A stretch of DNA of 64,000 nucleotides from Nakaseomyces glabratus (lineage: Eukaryota; Ascomycota; Saccharomycetes; Saccharomycetales; Saccharomycetaceae): assembly GCF_010111755.1 (NCBI RefSeq), contig NC_088955.1:372001-436000 (forward strand), given 5' to 3'. The position numbers and the translations under genes are program-made. The number at the start of each line of letters is the position of its first letter. Within the stretch, counting starts at the first letter, position 1. Below, in pieces: positions 20,291 to 30,515 of this stretch. The notes under the pieces are model-generated. The model saw only the letters and a program-made list of their open reading frames with translations, ran no database searches and was not told the DNA's origin.

Positions 20291-21880
20291 GGATTTTAAA
20301 AACCTGCATGATTCTTTTGCATTTTTTCTAAAACCTTAAAACTTTCTTACATTCTTAACTTGTTTTGGAGACTTAAACCTTTTCTTTGCTAGGAGACTAC
20401 TGAAATTTGGTGGACTCTTTCCTTTCTACTAACTTTTTTTTTTAAAGCAATCTGAATTTTTTCATCTGAAAAAAAATGGTTGCACAACGGAAAAACTTAA
20501 AGTGAATTGTTAACTCAAGATATCATTTTAGGAGATTGAAAAAATTGCGTGATTCGTTGACAGCTTCTGAGTAATACCTGAAGAGAAACTTCTGGGTATT
20601 GCGTTGACGTTGCTTTTAGAATCGTTATTTTTTTCTTTGTGTGTTGAAATTAATATATAAAGTTGTGGAGAAGTAAGAAAACAAAGATGAGATAACTAAT
20701 AAAGAAACGGAATTAAGTTTCCATACCAAAAAAAACTAATTTTTTAATTATTTTTTCGATATGATATTTTTTTTTCAATCTCTGTTGAATTGATCATAAT
20801 TTCAACAGGCCCCATGCATATATATTCATGACTTATGAAAGGCCAACTGTATAATAGTAATAATCTTTTTGCGATTCAAGAAAGATATAACTTTGAGTTA
20901 TATTGCAGTGGTTTACTCTTCAGAGAAAGAGTAAAGCGCAAAGTAAATTTCGATCGTAGATTGTAGGAGGTGATCTCATGGAATTTGTAGTTTTTCCGCC
21001 ACTTTTGCAATCGCAGCCTTTGTAGCCCCGTAGAACCTTATATCCCTTTGAAGCATTGCCAGACAAAAGCAATGTCACCAAGAAACCGTGAAACTGATAA
21101 ACATGCGTATTACGTGATATGCACCGTACTTTTTCAAATTTTTTTTGGACGAATATTAGTCCGGGTAAACAACGCACTCCCAGAGTAGTAGAAGCACACA
21201 AGTGAAAGTTAAAGAAGAGTAAACATTCGTAGAAAATAAGTAAATTCGTTCGTATTCAACTATACCTCCCCAAATGCATTATTTTCAGAGAAGCAATATC
21301 ATATAAAACGACAATTGACCATGACAAACCGTTCTTCGTTGTAAAGTAGAGAAACGCCCTTTTTTATCTTCCTCGCCTCGCCTCGCCTCGCCTCGCCTCC
21401 CCAAAAGCCTAAAGCACCGTACAACAGAACATCGATTTGTTCTTTGGAATTCTAATTGTCTCTCTCTCTCTCTCTGGCTCTGGCTCTCTCTGGCTCTTTC
21501 ACTTGATTTTTGTGATACAACTGGTAAAACAGTTCTACGACCAATTGGCCCATTTTCGAGGGAAGGGGGGGGATTGTCTCTTGCAAGTTTCGTTCTTTGC
21601 TTAGACAGACACGTACAAGACACGTACAGACACGTACAAGACACACTCTCACAACAGAGACAAGATCTCAAAATTTCAGAATTTTCTTTTCTCTCGAGTA
21701 TAAAAAGGATTGCCTTTCTCTGTCTCAAATATTTTTTCCCCTTCCCTGTAGTAAAACGAGTAACGAGGAATTGGAATTGCACACTAGGGAAGAAACTGAA
21801 ACTAGTATCGCAAGAAGCAGAAAGTACTAGAAGAAAAGAAAAAAGAAATCGAAAACTTTACTATCAATATAACAAAAATC
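20291..21880. promoter_or_regulatory. Long upstream region of SBP1 with microsatellites
   Basis: 1.6 kb without a supported gene. The RPL8 3' side is T-rich; a hairpin (CTGTTGAA at 20782-20789, TTCAACAG at 20801-20808) lies in it. The SBP1 side has a run of simple repeats: five CCTCG units at 21371-21395, TC/TGGCTC repeats at about 21459-21500, G8 at 21565-21572, and an ACACGTACAG-type repeat at about 21609-21645. A TATAAAAA box at 21699-21706 lies about 180 bp before SBP1. Short ORFs here read through the repeats and are rejected. Confidence 0.5.
21371..21400. repeat. CCTCG pentanucleotide repeat
   Basis: Five perfect CCTCG units and a terminal CCTCC, about 480-510 bp upstream of the SBP1 ATG. 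Such arrays are prone to length change between strains. Confidence 0.9.
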
Positions 21881-22774
21881 ATGGCCGAACAAGTTGAAGA
21901 AGTCCCAGTAGAGAACCACGAGGAAGTTATCCACAGTTCGTTGTTTGAAATTGATCCAGAGGATACTATTTTCATTGGTAACGTTGCCCATGAGTGTAGT
22001 CCCGAGGACATAGAGGCCATCTTCAAGGAGGAATTCGGTGATGTGCAAGTTGACATCCCTCAAAAGGAACACAAAGAACACACTCCAGCCAGCAAGCACG
22101 CTTTGGTGAAATTCCCATCGCAGATCGACTACACTGCCTTGAAGGAGAAGTACAACAGAACCGTTGTCAAGGAAAGAGAGATTCACATCAAGAAGGCTAG
22201 AACCCAGGAGGAGCTACGTAACATGAGCAGATTCAGACGTGGTGGCTTCCGTGGCGGTCGCGGTGGTTTCCGTGGCGGCCGTGGCGGCTTCAGAGGTGGC
22301 CGTGGTGGTTTCCGTGGCGGCCGTGGCGGCTTCAGAGGTGGCCGTGGCGGTTTCCGTGGAGGTAGAAATCAAAACAGAGTGCCATTGAGCGAGCTAGAGA
22401 GATCTACCGACACTTTGTACATTAACAACGTCCCCTATGACGCCACCAAGGAGGAATTGGCCTCCTTATTCGGCACCACTGCCGAAAATGTGTCCATGCC
22501 TATGAGAAAGAGCAGAGATCACGAGACCGGTGCTCTTGTTGCATCTGAAACTTTGAACAGAGGTATGGCTTTCGTCACTTACGCTGAATTCACTGGTGAC
22601 ATCAGCGCTAAGGCCTCCGAATTCAATGGCAAGACCTTGAAGGACAGAGCTCTGATCGTTGACGTCGCTGTTGTTAAGCAAGATGAACCTGAACAGGAAG
22701 AAAAGGAAAACTCCCAAGAAGAAGAACAACAACAAGAGAAAGAAGAAGCTAAGGAAGAGCCAGCTCAAGAATAG
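21881..22774 (+). CDS. SBP1: RNA-binding protein Sbp1 (RRM-RGG-RRM)
   Basis: 297 residues (S. cerevisiae 294). RRM1 begins with RNP2 IFIGNV at residues 30-35 and ends near 107. Residues 120-162 are an Arg-Gly-Gly tract built of repeated FRGGRGG units, the site of arginine methylation and eIF4G binding in the yeast homologue. RRM2 runs from about 178 to 262 (TLYINNVPYD...). The C-terminus is Glu/Gln/Lys-rich. Sbp1 represses translation and promotes decapping, and it enters P-bodies and stress granules. The position beside RPL8 and a VMR1-like gene matches YHL033-YHL035. Confidence 0.94.
   Translation: MAEQVEEVPVENHEEVIHSSLFEIDPEDTIFIGNVAHECSPEDIEAIFKEEFGDVQVDIPQKEHKEHTPASKHALVKFPSQIDYTALKEKYNRTVVKEREIHIKKARTQEELRNMSRFRRGGFRGGRGGFRGGRGGFRGGRGGFRGGRGGFRGGRGGFRGGRNQNRVPLSELERSTDTLYINNVPYDATKEELASLFGTTAENVSMPMRKSRDHETGALVASETLNRGMAFVTYAEFTGDISAKASEFNGKTLKDRALIVDVAVVKQDEPEQEEKENSQEEEQQQEKEEAKEEPAQE
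22239..22366 (+). repeat. Coding RGG minisatellite in SBP1
   Basis: About six copies of a 21-nt unit encoding FRGGRGG, differing at third codon positions (GGT/GGC, CGT/CGC/AGA). The synonymous changes show that the peptide is kept by selection while the DNA repeat diverges. Copy number may vary between strains. Confidence 0.85.
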
Positions 22775-23751
22775 GTTAATTACTGATCCCAGTTCACTCC
22801 CTTAATTATTTTTTTTTCGTTTTTGTTTTATCTTTCCCTGTTATAAAAAAAAAGCTAGTATAATGAAACGATGTGATTGTTATTCGACATCACAAACTAT
22901 AAAATTGTTTTTGCATATTTTTTTTTTTGTGTCAATAATGTTAGTCATTTACTTGAATAACGTGTAATAAAAGAAGAAAAATCCAAGTGCATCAACTGTC
23001 CCCCCTTCCTGATCCAGTATTTTCTGTTGGTTTTGTTTTTTGCACTTTCTATTCTAATGAGTTATTGTTTTTTTTTTTTACATTTTTGCCTATCTCTACT
23101 ATTATTACATTTTTATTTTCTCCACTATTACTACTGCTAAGATTTTTTACTTTAAATCTGCCGCAACCTTTTTTTTATCCATATATGAAAGTGATTTGGT
23201 TTTTTGATACAGTAAGAATTCTCTTCAATACCATTTCCTTCATCTCAAACTGAACAGATATTTTTTGTTGTTCCAAAGTGTAAGACTTGCTTCGAGCTCT
23301 TATTGATTGATAGGATTACGAGCAGTGTTTCACCAACCCCTGCAGGGAATATACCAAAAAAGAAAAAGAATGCAAATACGCTAACATGTAATAATTGGAT
23401 GTGTATATATTAAACTAATTTATACTTTTTTTACTTTATTTTTCAACCAACATCTTTATATTTGATGCTCATCACATACTCCGATTGCTAATTCCAGCAT
23501 GGGTGGCACTAGCTGTCACTGAAGGAAAAAAAATCATTAGATGTCAAAACACGGTGCAGGTGATGACCTTCTGATTGAAATTACACCTCTAATTGCTCAA
23601 ATCGATAACACAACTCACATATTTAACCCGTGCAATTGTTCCGGTCTATTATATATCTTGAGTAAGTGTCTGGTTTTCTAGTATTCCCCGCTTTGAACCA
23701 CCTTCCTTGGCGCTGAACATTAGTTTGAACAAAGAGGGAATATCAGGAAAC
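22775..23751. other. Intergenic, SBP1 to ABC transporter
   Basis: 977 bp, strongly T-rich on the plus strand (long T and TC tracts at 22800-23200). One small frame at 22987-23253 encodes mostly Phe, Leu and Ser from these tracts and is not credible. No RNA gene is seen. The part near 23500-23750 is presumably the promoter of the downstream transporter. Confidence 0.55.
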
Positions 23752-26700
23752 ATGAGTCGCGGGACCTACAAAGGTTTGCAGAAGTTCTGGGATTTCGATG
23801 ATATAACTCAATATGGCAGAGTTCATTATATTGAATTCGTAGCACCAGTGGTATTGACCTTGGGGCTGTCCATGTTTGTGGTTCAAAACATAGCTAGACA
23901 TTATTATCGATATGATATTCTCAAACAGAAGAAGACTTCTGTGATAGAAGAGCTGCTACTGGATGAGCAAGCACTTGGGGAAGAACTAAATCGTCAAGGT
24001 GAGCATGAAGAGGTCGATCCTCTGCTACCAAGAGAGAGACAAACGTCACAATATCAGTCACTACAAAAATATTTCAGTGGTGATGATTCATTAAAGGAAA
24101 AGCATTTCTCCATAGAGAGAATTCAACCAATAAAAACTAATGGTAGACCCCATGGCAATCCAATTATTGTCAAAAGGGACTTTTTAGAAAAGAGCAGAGT
24201 AATCATCGAATTTCTTCTGGTGGGATTTGAAGTGATGCTACAGTTGTATCGATTTTTACATTTAAGTAGTACCAAAAAAGAGTTCATGAAGCAGTCAAGT
24301 TCTGCTCTATTTATTGAATGGTGTTTCCTACTCTTTGTGGTAGCAGCAAGATTAGTAAATATTAATGATGACGTTAAATGGGTCAATCTCTACCCTGGTA
24401 ACCTATGGTCTGTATCGTTCTTTGCGTATATGATTATTTTTTTCACTTATATTCTACCTTTCCGCTCTGTCTTGATTGGTAATATCACCGACAAAATTCT
24501 CCAAAGATATTATATCACACAAACCTTTGTTACTGGTGCATTGTTCTTGAATCTGTTCACTGCCAGAATTGGTAATCATCACGCCATCCTTTATGATTCT
24601 GGTGAAGGTGTCTATCCATCTCCAGAGCCTGTCGCTTCCATCGCCACATTCATAGGTTGGTCTTGGTTAGATAAGATGGTATGGAAAGCACATCAAGTAA
24701 CTTTAGAGAAAGGAGACGTTTGGGGTCTAGTCATGGAAGATTATTCGATGTTTGTGGTAAAGAGATTCGATAGGTTCAAACAAAAATTTGCTACTAAGAG
24801 GCATTTCTCAACATTTCTTTTCATATTCTTCTCAAAATATTTACTTCTACAAGCGTTTTGGGCTGCACTTGATGGTATTATAACTTTTATCCCAACAATT
24901 CTACTAAAAAGAATTTTAGAGTACGTTGATGATCCAACCACCGCATCTGCTAACTTAGCTTGGTTTTATGTTTTTGGAATGCTAGCTTGTAGGATATTTG
25001 TTGCCATTACCCAGGCTCAAGCTTTATTTTTTGGGAGAAGAGTGTGTATAAGACTTAAGAGCATTATCATCTCTGAAGTCTATTCCAAAGCTCTGAGAAG
25101 AAGCGTAGCCGCAAATAATAAATTTGGTGATGAAGAACCGAACAAAGCAGACGCCAATCAAGATAATGACACCCTTGCAAATCTTAATGATGGAGACAAG
25201 GAAAGCTCAGAAAAGGATCAAACTTCCAATATTGGGGCTATTATCAATTTGATGGCTGTAGATGCATTTAAAGTGTCAGAAATTTGCGCATACCTTCATA
25301 CATTTATTGAAGCCATGGTTATGAGTGTTGTGGCATTTTCTTTGCTTTACAAATTACTTGGGTACGCTGCAATTGTTGGTATCTTAATTGTTATCGGTAT
25401 GATCCCTGTAAACTTCAAGCTAGTAAGTCTTATGGGAAAATATCAGAAAAAAGCTTTAGGCATCACTGATAAACGTATTCAAAAACTAAACGAGGCTTTA
25501 CAAGCTATCCGTATCATTAAGTTTTTTTCATGGGAGGATAACTTTTTTAGTGAGATTGATGAAATTAGAGAAGCTGAGATTCAAATGTATATTAATAAAG
25601 CATATGCATGGGCATTCTCTGCCTTCATTTGGTTTTTAACTCCTACCATTGTTACTGGTGCATCTTTCACAGTATATATATATGTTCAAAAGCAAGTATT
25701 AACTGCGCCAGTTGCCTTTACAGCCCTTGCTTTGTTCCAACTATTAAAACAACCATTAGATCAACTATCCAATATGCTAAGTTATGTTATTCAGTCGAAA
25801 GTTTCTTTAGATAGGGTGCAAAACTTTTTGGATGAGGAGGATACTCAAAAGTATAACCAATTGAAAGTTGCACCAGATGGTAATAAACTAGCTTTTGAGA
25901 ATGCAACTATAGCGTGGAGTAACAATAACCAAGATTTCAAGCTGAAAGATTTGGACATTAACTTCAAGATTGGAAAATTGAATGTCGTAATTGGTCCCAC
26001 AGGTTCTGGTAAAACTTCTTTACTTTTGGCTTTATTAGGTGAGATGCAACTGTTGAGTGGACGTATTGTTGTTCCATCACTAGATGCGCGTCATGAAATG
26101 CTAATCGATAGTGATGGTATGACAAATTCGATAGCATATTGCTCTCAAAGTGCATGGCTTTTGAATGATACTGTAAGAAACAACATCTTATTCTATTCTC
26201 CTTATAATGAGGATAGATATAAGGAGGTAATTATTGCTTGTGGTTTGAAACGTGATTTTGAGTTGTTTGATGCTGGCGACCAGACAGAAATTGGTGAAAA
26301 AGGTATAACACTTTCAGGAGGCCAAAAACAAAGGATATCTTTGGCCAGAGCACTTTATAGCAATTGTCGACACTTACTTCTCGATGATTGCTTGAGTGCT
26401 GTGGATTCTCATACTGCAGCCTGGATATATGATAATTGTATCACCGGTCCACTAATGGAAGGAAGGACTTGTGTTCTAGTCTCTCATAACATTGCCCTAA
26501 CCTTGAAAAACGCAGAACTAGTAGTAATGCTAGAAAATGGTAGAATTACGAATAGAGGTGATCCTATCTCATTATTAAAGGATGGAATTTTAGGAGAGGA
26601 TGAGCTCGTCAAGAGTAGTATTCTTTCTCGTAATAACTCTACTTCAAATTTTGCTAACAGTTCCGCTGATCTTAGAAAAATGGCAGACGAGAGCAATGCC

Positions 26701-28731
26701 CGTAAACCTGAAGAATCAGAAAACCCTGATTTGAAAAAGGGTAAATTGATCATGGAAGAGACGAAATCGGAGGGTGTAGTTGGGAAAGATGTCTATTTAT
26801 GGTATTTGAACGTTTTTGGTGGCTGGAAAATTATGTGTTTCTTGTTATTAATCTTTATTACGACACAAATGGTCCAAATTAGTCAATCTTGGTGGGTTAG
26901 GGCTTGGGTTTCAAGAAAGTTAAAAGTTGGTTTACAATTCTGGTCTACGAATAAACTATTCACCACTAATGTTCCCTTATTGGAACTGAAACAGCATTGG
27001 TTATCAACTGGTACATATCTAAATTCAAATGTCTCTCCATTGAAGGGAAAAAACGCTACCCATACAACATTGTACTACCTTTCGATTTACTTTGCTATAG
27101 GTATTACACAAGCCTTGTTTGCTGGTACTAAAACCGTTATCAACTTTGTTGCAGGCATCAATGCTTCACGCAGAATATTTAAGAAACTACTTTCCAAGGT
27201 ACTCCATTCTCGTTTGAGATTTATCGACTCCACACCAATTGGTCGTATTATGAATCGTTTTTCCAAGGATATTGAAGCCGTAGATCAAGAGTTGACTCCC
27301 TTTTTAGAAGCTGCCTTTTTCTGTTTGGTCCAATGCATTTCGACAATAATATTAATTACATTCATTACCCCACAATTCTTATTTGTGGCTGTTCTTGTCT
27401 GCGTTTTGTATTATTTGGTGGGTTACTTCTATATTAATACTTCAAGAGAACTCAAGAGAATAGAATCGATAACAAAATCACCAATTTATCAACACTTTTC
27501 AGAAACACTAACCGGTGTTGCTACAATTAGAGCATTTGGCGATGAGATTAGATTCATAATGCACAATCTAGAAAAGATCGATGAAAATAATAAACCATTT
27601 TTTTACCTGTGGGTTGCCAATAGGTGGCTAGCTTTCAGAATTGATATGATTGGTGCTCTAATTATTTTTGGATCCGGTGTATTTATTCTATTAAACTTAA
27701 ATAGAATTGATTCTGGTATGGCTGGTATTTCTCTCACGTATGCTATTTCATTTACTGAAGGCGCTCTTTGGTTGGTGAGATTCTATTCAACGGTTGAAAT
27801 GAACATGAATTCAGTGGAAAGACTAAAGGAATACATGGATGTTCCACAAGAACCATATAACGAAGGTACTATCACTACTTCGACCAATTGGCCAACAGAA
27901 GGAAAAATTGAAGTTAAGGATTTGTCTCTGAGATATGCAGAAAATCTTCCAAGAGTTATCAAAGAAGTTTCATTTGACATTGAACCTCATAACATGGTTG
28001 GCATTGTTGGCCGTACAGGTGCAGGTAAATCCACTATTATAACTGCACTTTTCAGATTTTTAGAACCAGAAACGGGATCAATTAAAATTGACGGAATAGA
28101 CATCACTTCAATCGATCTACAAACACTAAGAAGATCGATAACAATCATCCCTCAAGATCCAACCTTGTTTACTGGTACTATTAGGTCTAATCTAGACCCA
28201 TTTGGTAAATATCCAGATGAGGAGATTTTCAGAGTTTTGCATAGAGTTAATTTAATAGACGACGATGAAATGACTGCTCAAAGTAGTGATAATAATTCCT
28301 TATCTTCTGATAACGTAAACAAGTTTTTGAATTTGGAAAATGAAATAACGGAGGGAGGTAATAATTTATCTCAAGGTCAAAAGCAGTTAATGTGTTTAGC
28401 TAGAGCATTATTGAGAAATCCGAAGGTAATTTTATTAGATGAAGCAACGGCTTCAATTGATTATGCCTCTGATGCAAAAATCCAGCAAACTATTAGAAAT
28501 GTATTTGATAAGAGTACTGTATTGACAATTGCTCACAGATTGAGGTCAGTTATAGATTACGATAAGATTCTAGTAATGGATGCTGGTGAAGTCATTGAAT
28601 ATGATCAGCCATATACTTTATTGTTGGATAAAAACAGTCATTTTTACTCGATGTGTGAGCAAAGTGGTGAGCTTGAGACTTTGATAGATTTAGCTAAAAA
28701 GGCCTTTGTTAAAAAAATGAATGCGGAGTAG
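23752..28731 (+). CDS. VMR1: Vacuolar ABCC (MRP-type) transporter, Vmr1/Ybt1 family
   Basis: 1659 residues from the ATG at 23752; an upstream in-frame TTG is not used. The architecture is an N-terminal hydrophobic TMD0, then TMD1-NBD1-TMD2-NBD2. NBD1 has Walker A GPTGSGKT (748-755), signature LSGGQKQR (from 854) and Walker B LLLDDCLSAVD. NBD2 has Walker A GRTGAGKST (from 1420), signature LSQGQKQL (from 1539) and Walker B VILLDEATASID. NBD1 has Asp rather than Glu after the Walker B Asp, as is common in ABCC proteins. Homologues pump bile acids, conjugates and metals into the vacuole. Position between SBP1 and MUP3 matches VMR1 (YHL035C); length is nearer Ybt1 (1661), its ohnologue, so the exact orthology is open. 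Confidence 0.85.
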   Translation: MSRGTYKGLQKFWDFDDITQYGRVHYIEFVAPVVLTLGLSMFVVQNIARHYYRYDILKQKKTSVIEELLLDEQALGEELNRQGEHEEVDPLLPRERQTSQYQSLQKYFSGDDSLKEKHFSIERIQPIKTNGRPHGNPIIVKRDFLEKSRVIIEFLLVGFEVMLQLYRFLHLSSTKKEFMKQSSSALFIEWCFLLFVVAARLVNINDDVKWVNLYPGNLWSVSFFAYMIIFFTYILPFRSVLIGNITDKILQRYYITQTFVTGALFLNLFTARIGNHHAILYDSGEGVYPSPEPVASIATFIGWSWLDKMVWKAHQVTLEKGDVWGLVMEDYSMFVVKRFDRFKQKFATKRHFSTFLFIFFSKYLLLQAFWAALDGIITFIPTILLKRILEYVDDPTTASANLAWFYVFGMLACRIFVAITQAQALFFGRRVCIRLKSIIISEVYSKALRRSVAANNKFGDEEPNKADANQDNDTLANLNDGDKESSEKDQTSNIGAIINLMAVDAFKVSEICAYLHTFIEAMVMSVVAFSLLYKLLGYAAIVGILIVIGMIPVNFKLVSLMGKYQKKALGITDKRIQKLNEALQAIRIIKFFSWEDNFFSEIDEIREAEIQMYINKAYAWAFSAFIWFLTPTIVTGASFTVYIYVQKQVLTAPVAFTALALFQLLKQPLDQLSNMLSYVIQSKVSLDRVQNFLDEEDTQKYNQLKVAPDGNKLAFENATIAWSNNNQDFKLKDLDINFKIGKLNVVIGPTGSGKTSLLLALLGEMQLLSGRIVVPSLDARHEMLIDSDGMTNSIAYCSQSAWLLNDTVRNNILFYSPYNEDRYKEVIIACGLKRDFELFDAGDQTEIGEKGITLSGGQKQRISLARALYSNCRHLLLDDCLSAVDSHTAAWIYDNCITGPLMEGRTCVLVSHNIALTLKNAELVVMLENGRITNRGDPISLLKDGILGEDELVKSSILSRNNSTSNFANSSADLRKMADESNARKPEESENPDLKKGKLIMEETKSEGVVGKDVYLWYLNVFGGWKIMCFLLLIFITTQMVQISQSWWVRAWVSRKLKVGLQFWSTNKLFTTNVPLLELKQHWLSTGTYLNSNVSPLKGKNATHTTLYYLSIYFAIGITQALFAGTKTVINFVAGINASRRIFKKLLSKVLHSRLRFIDSTPIGRIMNRFSKDIEAVDQELTPFLEAAFFCLVQCISTIILITFITPQFLFVAVLVCVLYYLVGYFYINTSRELKRIESITKSPIYQHFSETLTGVATIRAFGDEIRFIMHNLEKIDENNKPFFYLWVANRWLAFRIDMIGALIIFGSGVFILLNLNRIDSGMAGISLTYAISFTEGALWLVRFYSTVEMNMNSVERLKEYMDVPQEPYNEGTITTSTNWPTEGKIEVKDLSLRYAENLPRVIKEVSFDIEPHNMVGIVGRTGAGKSTIITALFRFLEPETGSIKIDGIDITSIDLQTLRRSITIIPQDPTLFTGTIRSNLDPFGKYPDEEIFRVLHRVNLIDDDEMTAQSSDNNSLSSDNVNKFLNLENEITEGGNNLSQGQKQLMCLARALLRNPKVILLDEATASIDYASDAKIQQTIRNVFDKSTVLTIAHRLRSVIDYDKILVMDAGEVIEYDQPYTLLLDKNSHFYSMCEQSGELETLIDLAKKAFVKKMNAE

Positions 28732-28931
28732 GTAACAAGGCGGCTCAATATTACTTAATATTTATATTCTTATATGATCTCTTATGAAGGTACTAAAAAG
28801 TAGGTTAATAGAATACAGGAAAATGTTGTATAAGATATATTGCACAAACATGTAAAAATCTATAATTACTACTTACTTTGGATCATACATAGTAGATACT
28901 CTCATATAAACAAATCAGATATATACTGAAA

Positions 28932-30515
28932 TTAATAATAAGCTTTCCATTCCGTAATACGTAGCCCATCTGAGAGCGTTGTGGTTTTTGAAACAAGTCG
29001 ATAGTTGAACAAGAAAGGTAGCATGATAAATTTGACAAACCAGAATAAAACACAAGAAAGCAAAATTGCAACAGATGCAACCTCATATGGTGGAAGAAAA
29101 GCTATCTTGTTGGCAGATTGATCGCCAAAGAATGGTCCTACAACTAAGTAGGTGCATAATAAAATCATTGAGTAGACACCTAAAGTAGAAGCCTTTATAC
29201 TGTTATCGTGTTCTTGGTATGTCTTTTGTCTTCTAAATAGCAGCAAACCGACAGCAACCAACAATAGGAAAACTTGGTTACCATAACCCTCTACTGAAAT
29301 CAAGTAATTGAACGACGACCCTTCGCTAGGTAAGATAATTATCCAAGTGCAAGTCAGTAAGGCACAAGTTAGTAGTGAAAACAATGGGGCATCCCAAGGC
29401 CAATTTCTAGCAAGTACCTTGCTGAAGGGTAAGTAACCCTCTCTGAATATTTCCTGGTTAACTCTTGAAATTCCATATATCACAACAATAACATTAGATG
29501 CTGCAGATACAGCCACAGAACCGGTCATTAGGGCACCACCAACTTGAGCACCAAATAGTTTTTTGAATAGAACAGACCCTACTAATGGACCAGCATTAGC
29601 AATTTCTTCATAAGATAGAACCTTGGTGTATGCCACGTTCATTAAAGTATAACATAGAGCACATATAGCTAGAGAGCATAAACCAGAGATTTTAAGCGTT
29701 CTAGCTGGGTTTTTAACCTCTGAAGTCACAGAGTGAACACTATCCCATCCGGCAAAACAGAAGAATGCGCTGATAAAGGCGGATGCCAGAGAATTTAAAG
29801 AGAATGCCGACTTGTCCTGGAAAGAGAAGAATGGGCTGTCCCATTGCGTTACCGTAGGAGCATCATATATCATTATAGCGTAAAATCCAGTAAGACACAT
29901 CATTAGTATAAGCATTAATTTAACAACGCCAAGTGCATTTTGGATGTATATTCCACTTCTTACTGAAATTCCATGAATTGCAGTGGCCAGCACTACGAAT
30001 CCGATACTGATATATTTTGAAGTGTTACCAGCGTTGTAAGTCTCAGAGCCATACCCGATAGCTGCTAGGAAGTACTTACCAAATACGACAGACCCAGACA
30101 ACGCCACTCCAGAGAATATAGAGTAGCACGCAACAGTAACGCTCATCAAAAGTTTTGGATGTGTAAAAGAGTGTTCCAGGAATACTTTTCTACCACCAGA
30201 CCGAGGCAAATGATAACCAAACTCCAGAAATATGTACAAGCCAGCGTAGGCAAACAGTGCAGTCAGGAGCCATACTGTAAAAAATATGAATGAGTTCCCG
30301 CCACAGCTTACAAATATGTTGCTTGGCGTGGAGAATATACCAGAACCAACCATTCTGGAAATAAATAGCACAGTTGTTGAGAAAATGCCTAAATGTCTCC
30401 CTTGGGGTACTTCATGCTCATCAAGGTACTTCTCCTCTCTCGGCAGTGATTCATATGACCCGACTTCAAGGTCGTTATCGTACAGTAGAGGGACCACTTC
30501 GTGATCCTTACTCAT
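28932..30515 (-). CDS. MUP3: Methionine permease of the APC/LAT family (Mup3)
   Basis: 527 residues (S. cerevisiae Mup3 546) with about 12 predicted membrane spans. The first span holds the APC substrate-binding signature SRMVGSGIFSTP. FAGWDSVHSVTSEVKNPARTLK is the conserved loop of L-type and Mup permeases. Mup3 is the low-affinity methionine permease of the plasma membrane. It converges with the ABC transporter gene (200 bp between stop codons), as in the YHL035-YHL036 pair. The start is the first ATG, with a TATATAA-type element about 95 bp upstream on the minus strand. Confidence 0.9.
   Translation of the reverse strand: MSKDHEVVPLLYDNDLEVGSYESLPREEKYLDEHEVPQGRHLGIFSTTVLFISRMVGSGIFSTPSNIFVSCGGNSFIFFTVWLLTALFAYAGLYIFLEFGYHLPRSGGRKVFLEHSFTHPKLLMSVTVACYSIFSGVALSGSVVFGKYFLAAIGYGSETYNAGNTSKYISIGFVVLATAIHGISVRSGIYIQNALGVVKLMLILMMCLTGFYAIMIYDAPTVTQWDSPFFSFQDKSAFSLNSLASAFISAFFCFAGWDSVHSVTSEVKNPARTLKISGLCSLAICALCYTLMNVAYTKVLSYEEIANAGPLVGSVLFKKLFGAQVGGALMTGSVAVSAASNVIVVIYGISRVNQEIFREGYLPFSKVLARNWPWDAPLFSLLTCALLTCTWIIILPSEGSSFNYLISVEGYGNQVFLLLVAVGLLLFRRQKTYQEHDNSIKASTLGVYSMILLCTYLVVGPFFGDQSANKIAFLPPYEVASVAILLSCVLFWFVKFIMLPFLFNYRLVSKTTTLSDGLRITEWKAYY

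Noticed and set aside
23555..23600. Box C/D snoRNA candidate (GTGATGA ... CTGA)
   Set aside because: The two boxes are only a few nucleotides apart, with no second D box and no terminal stem.
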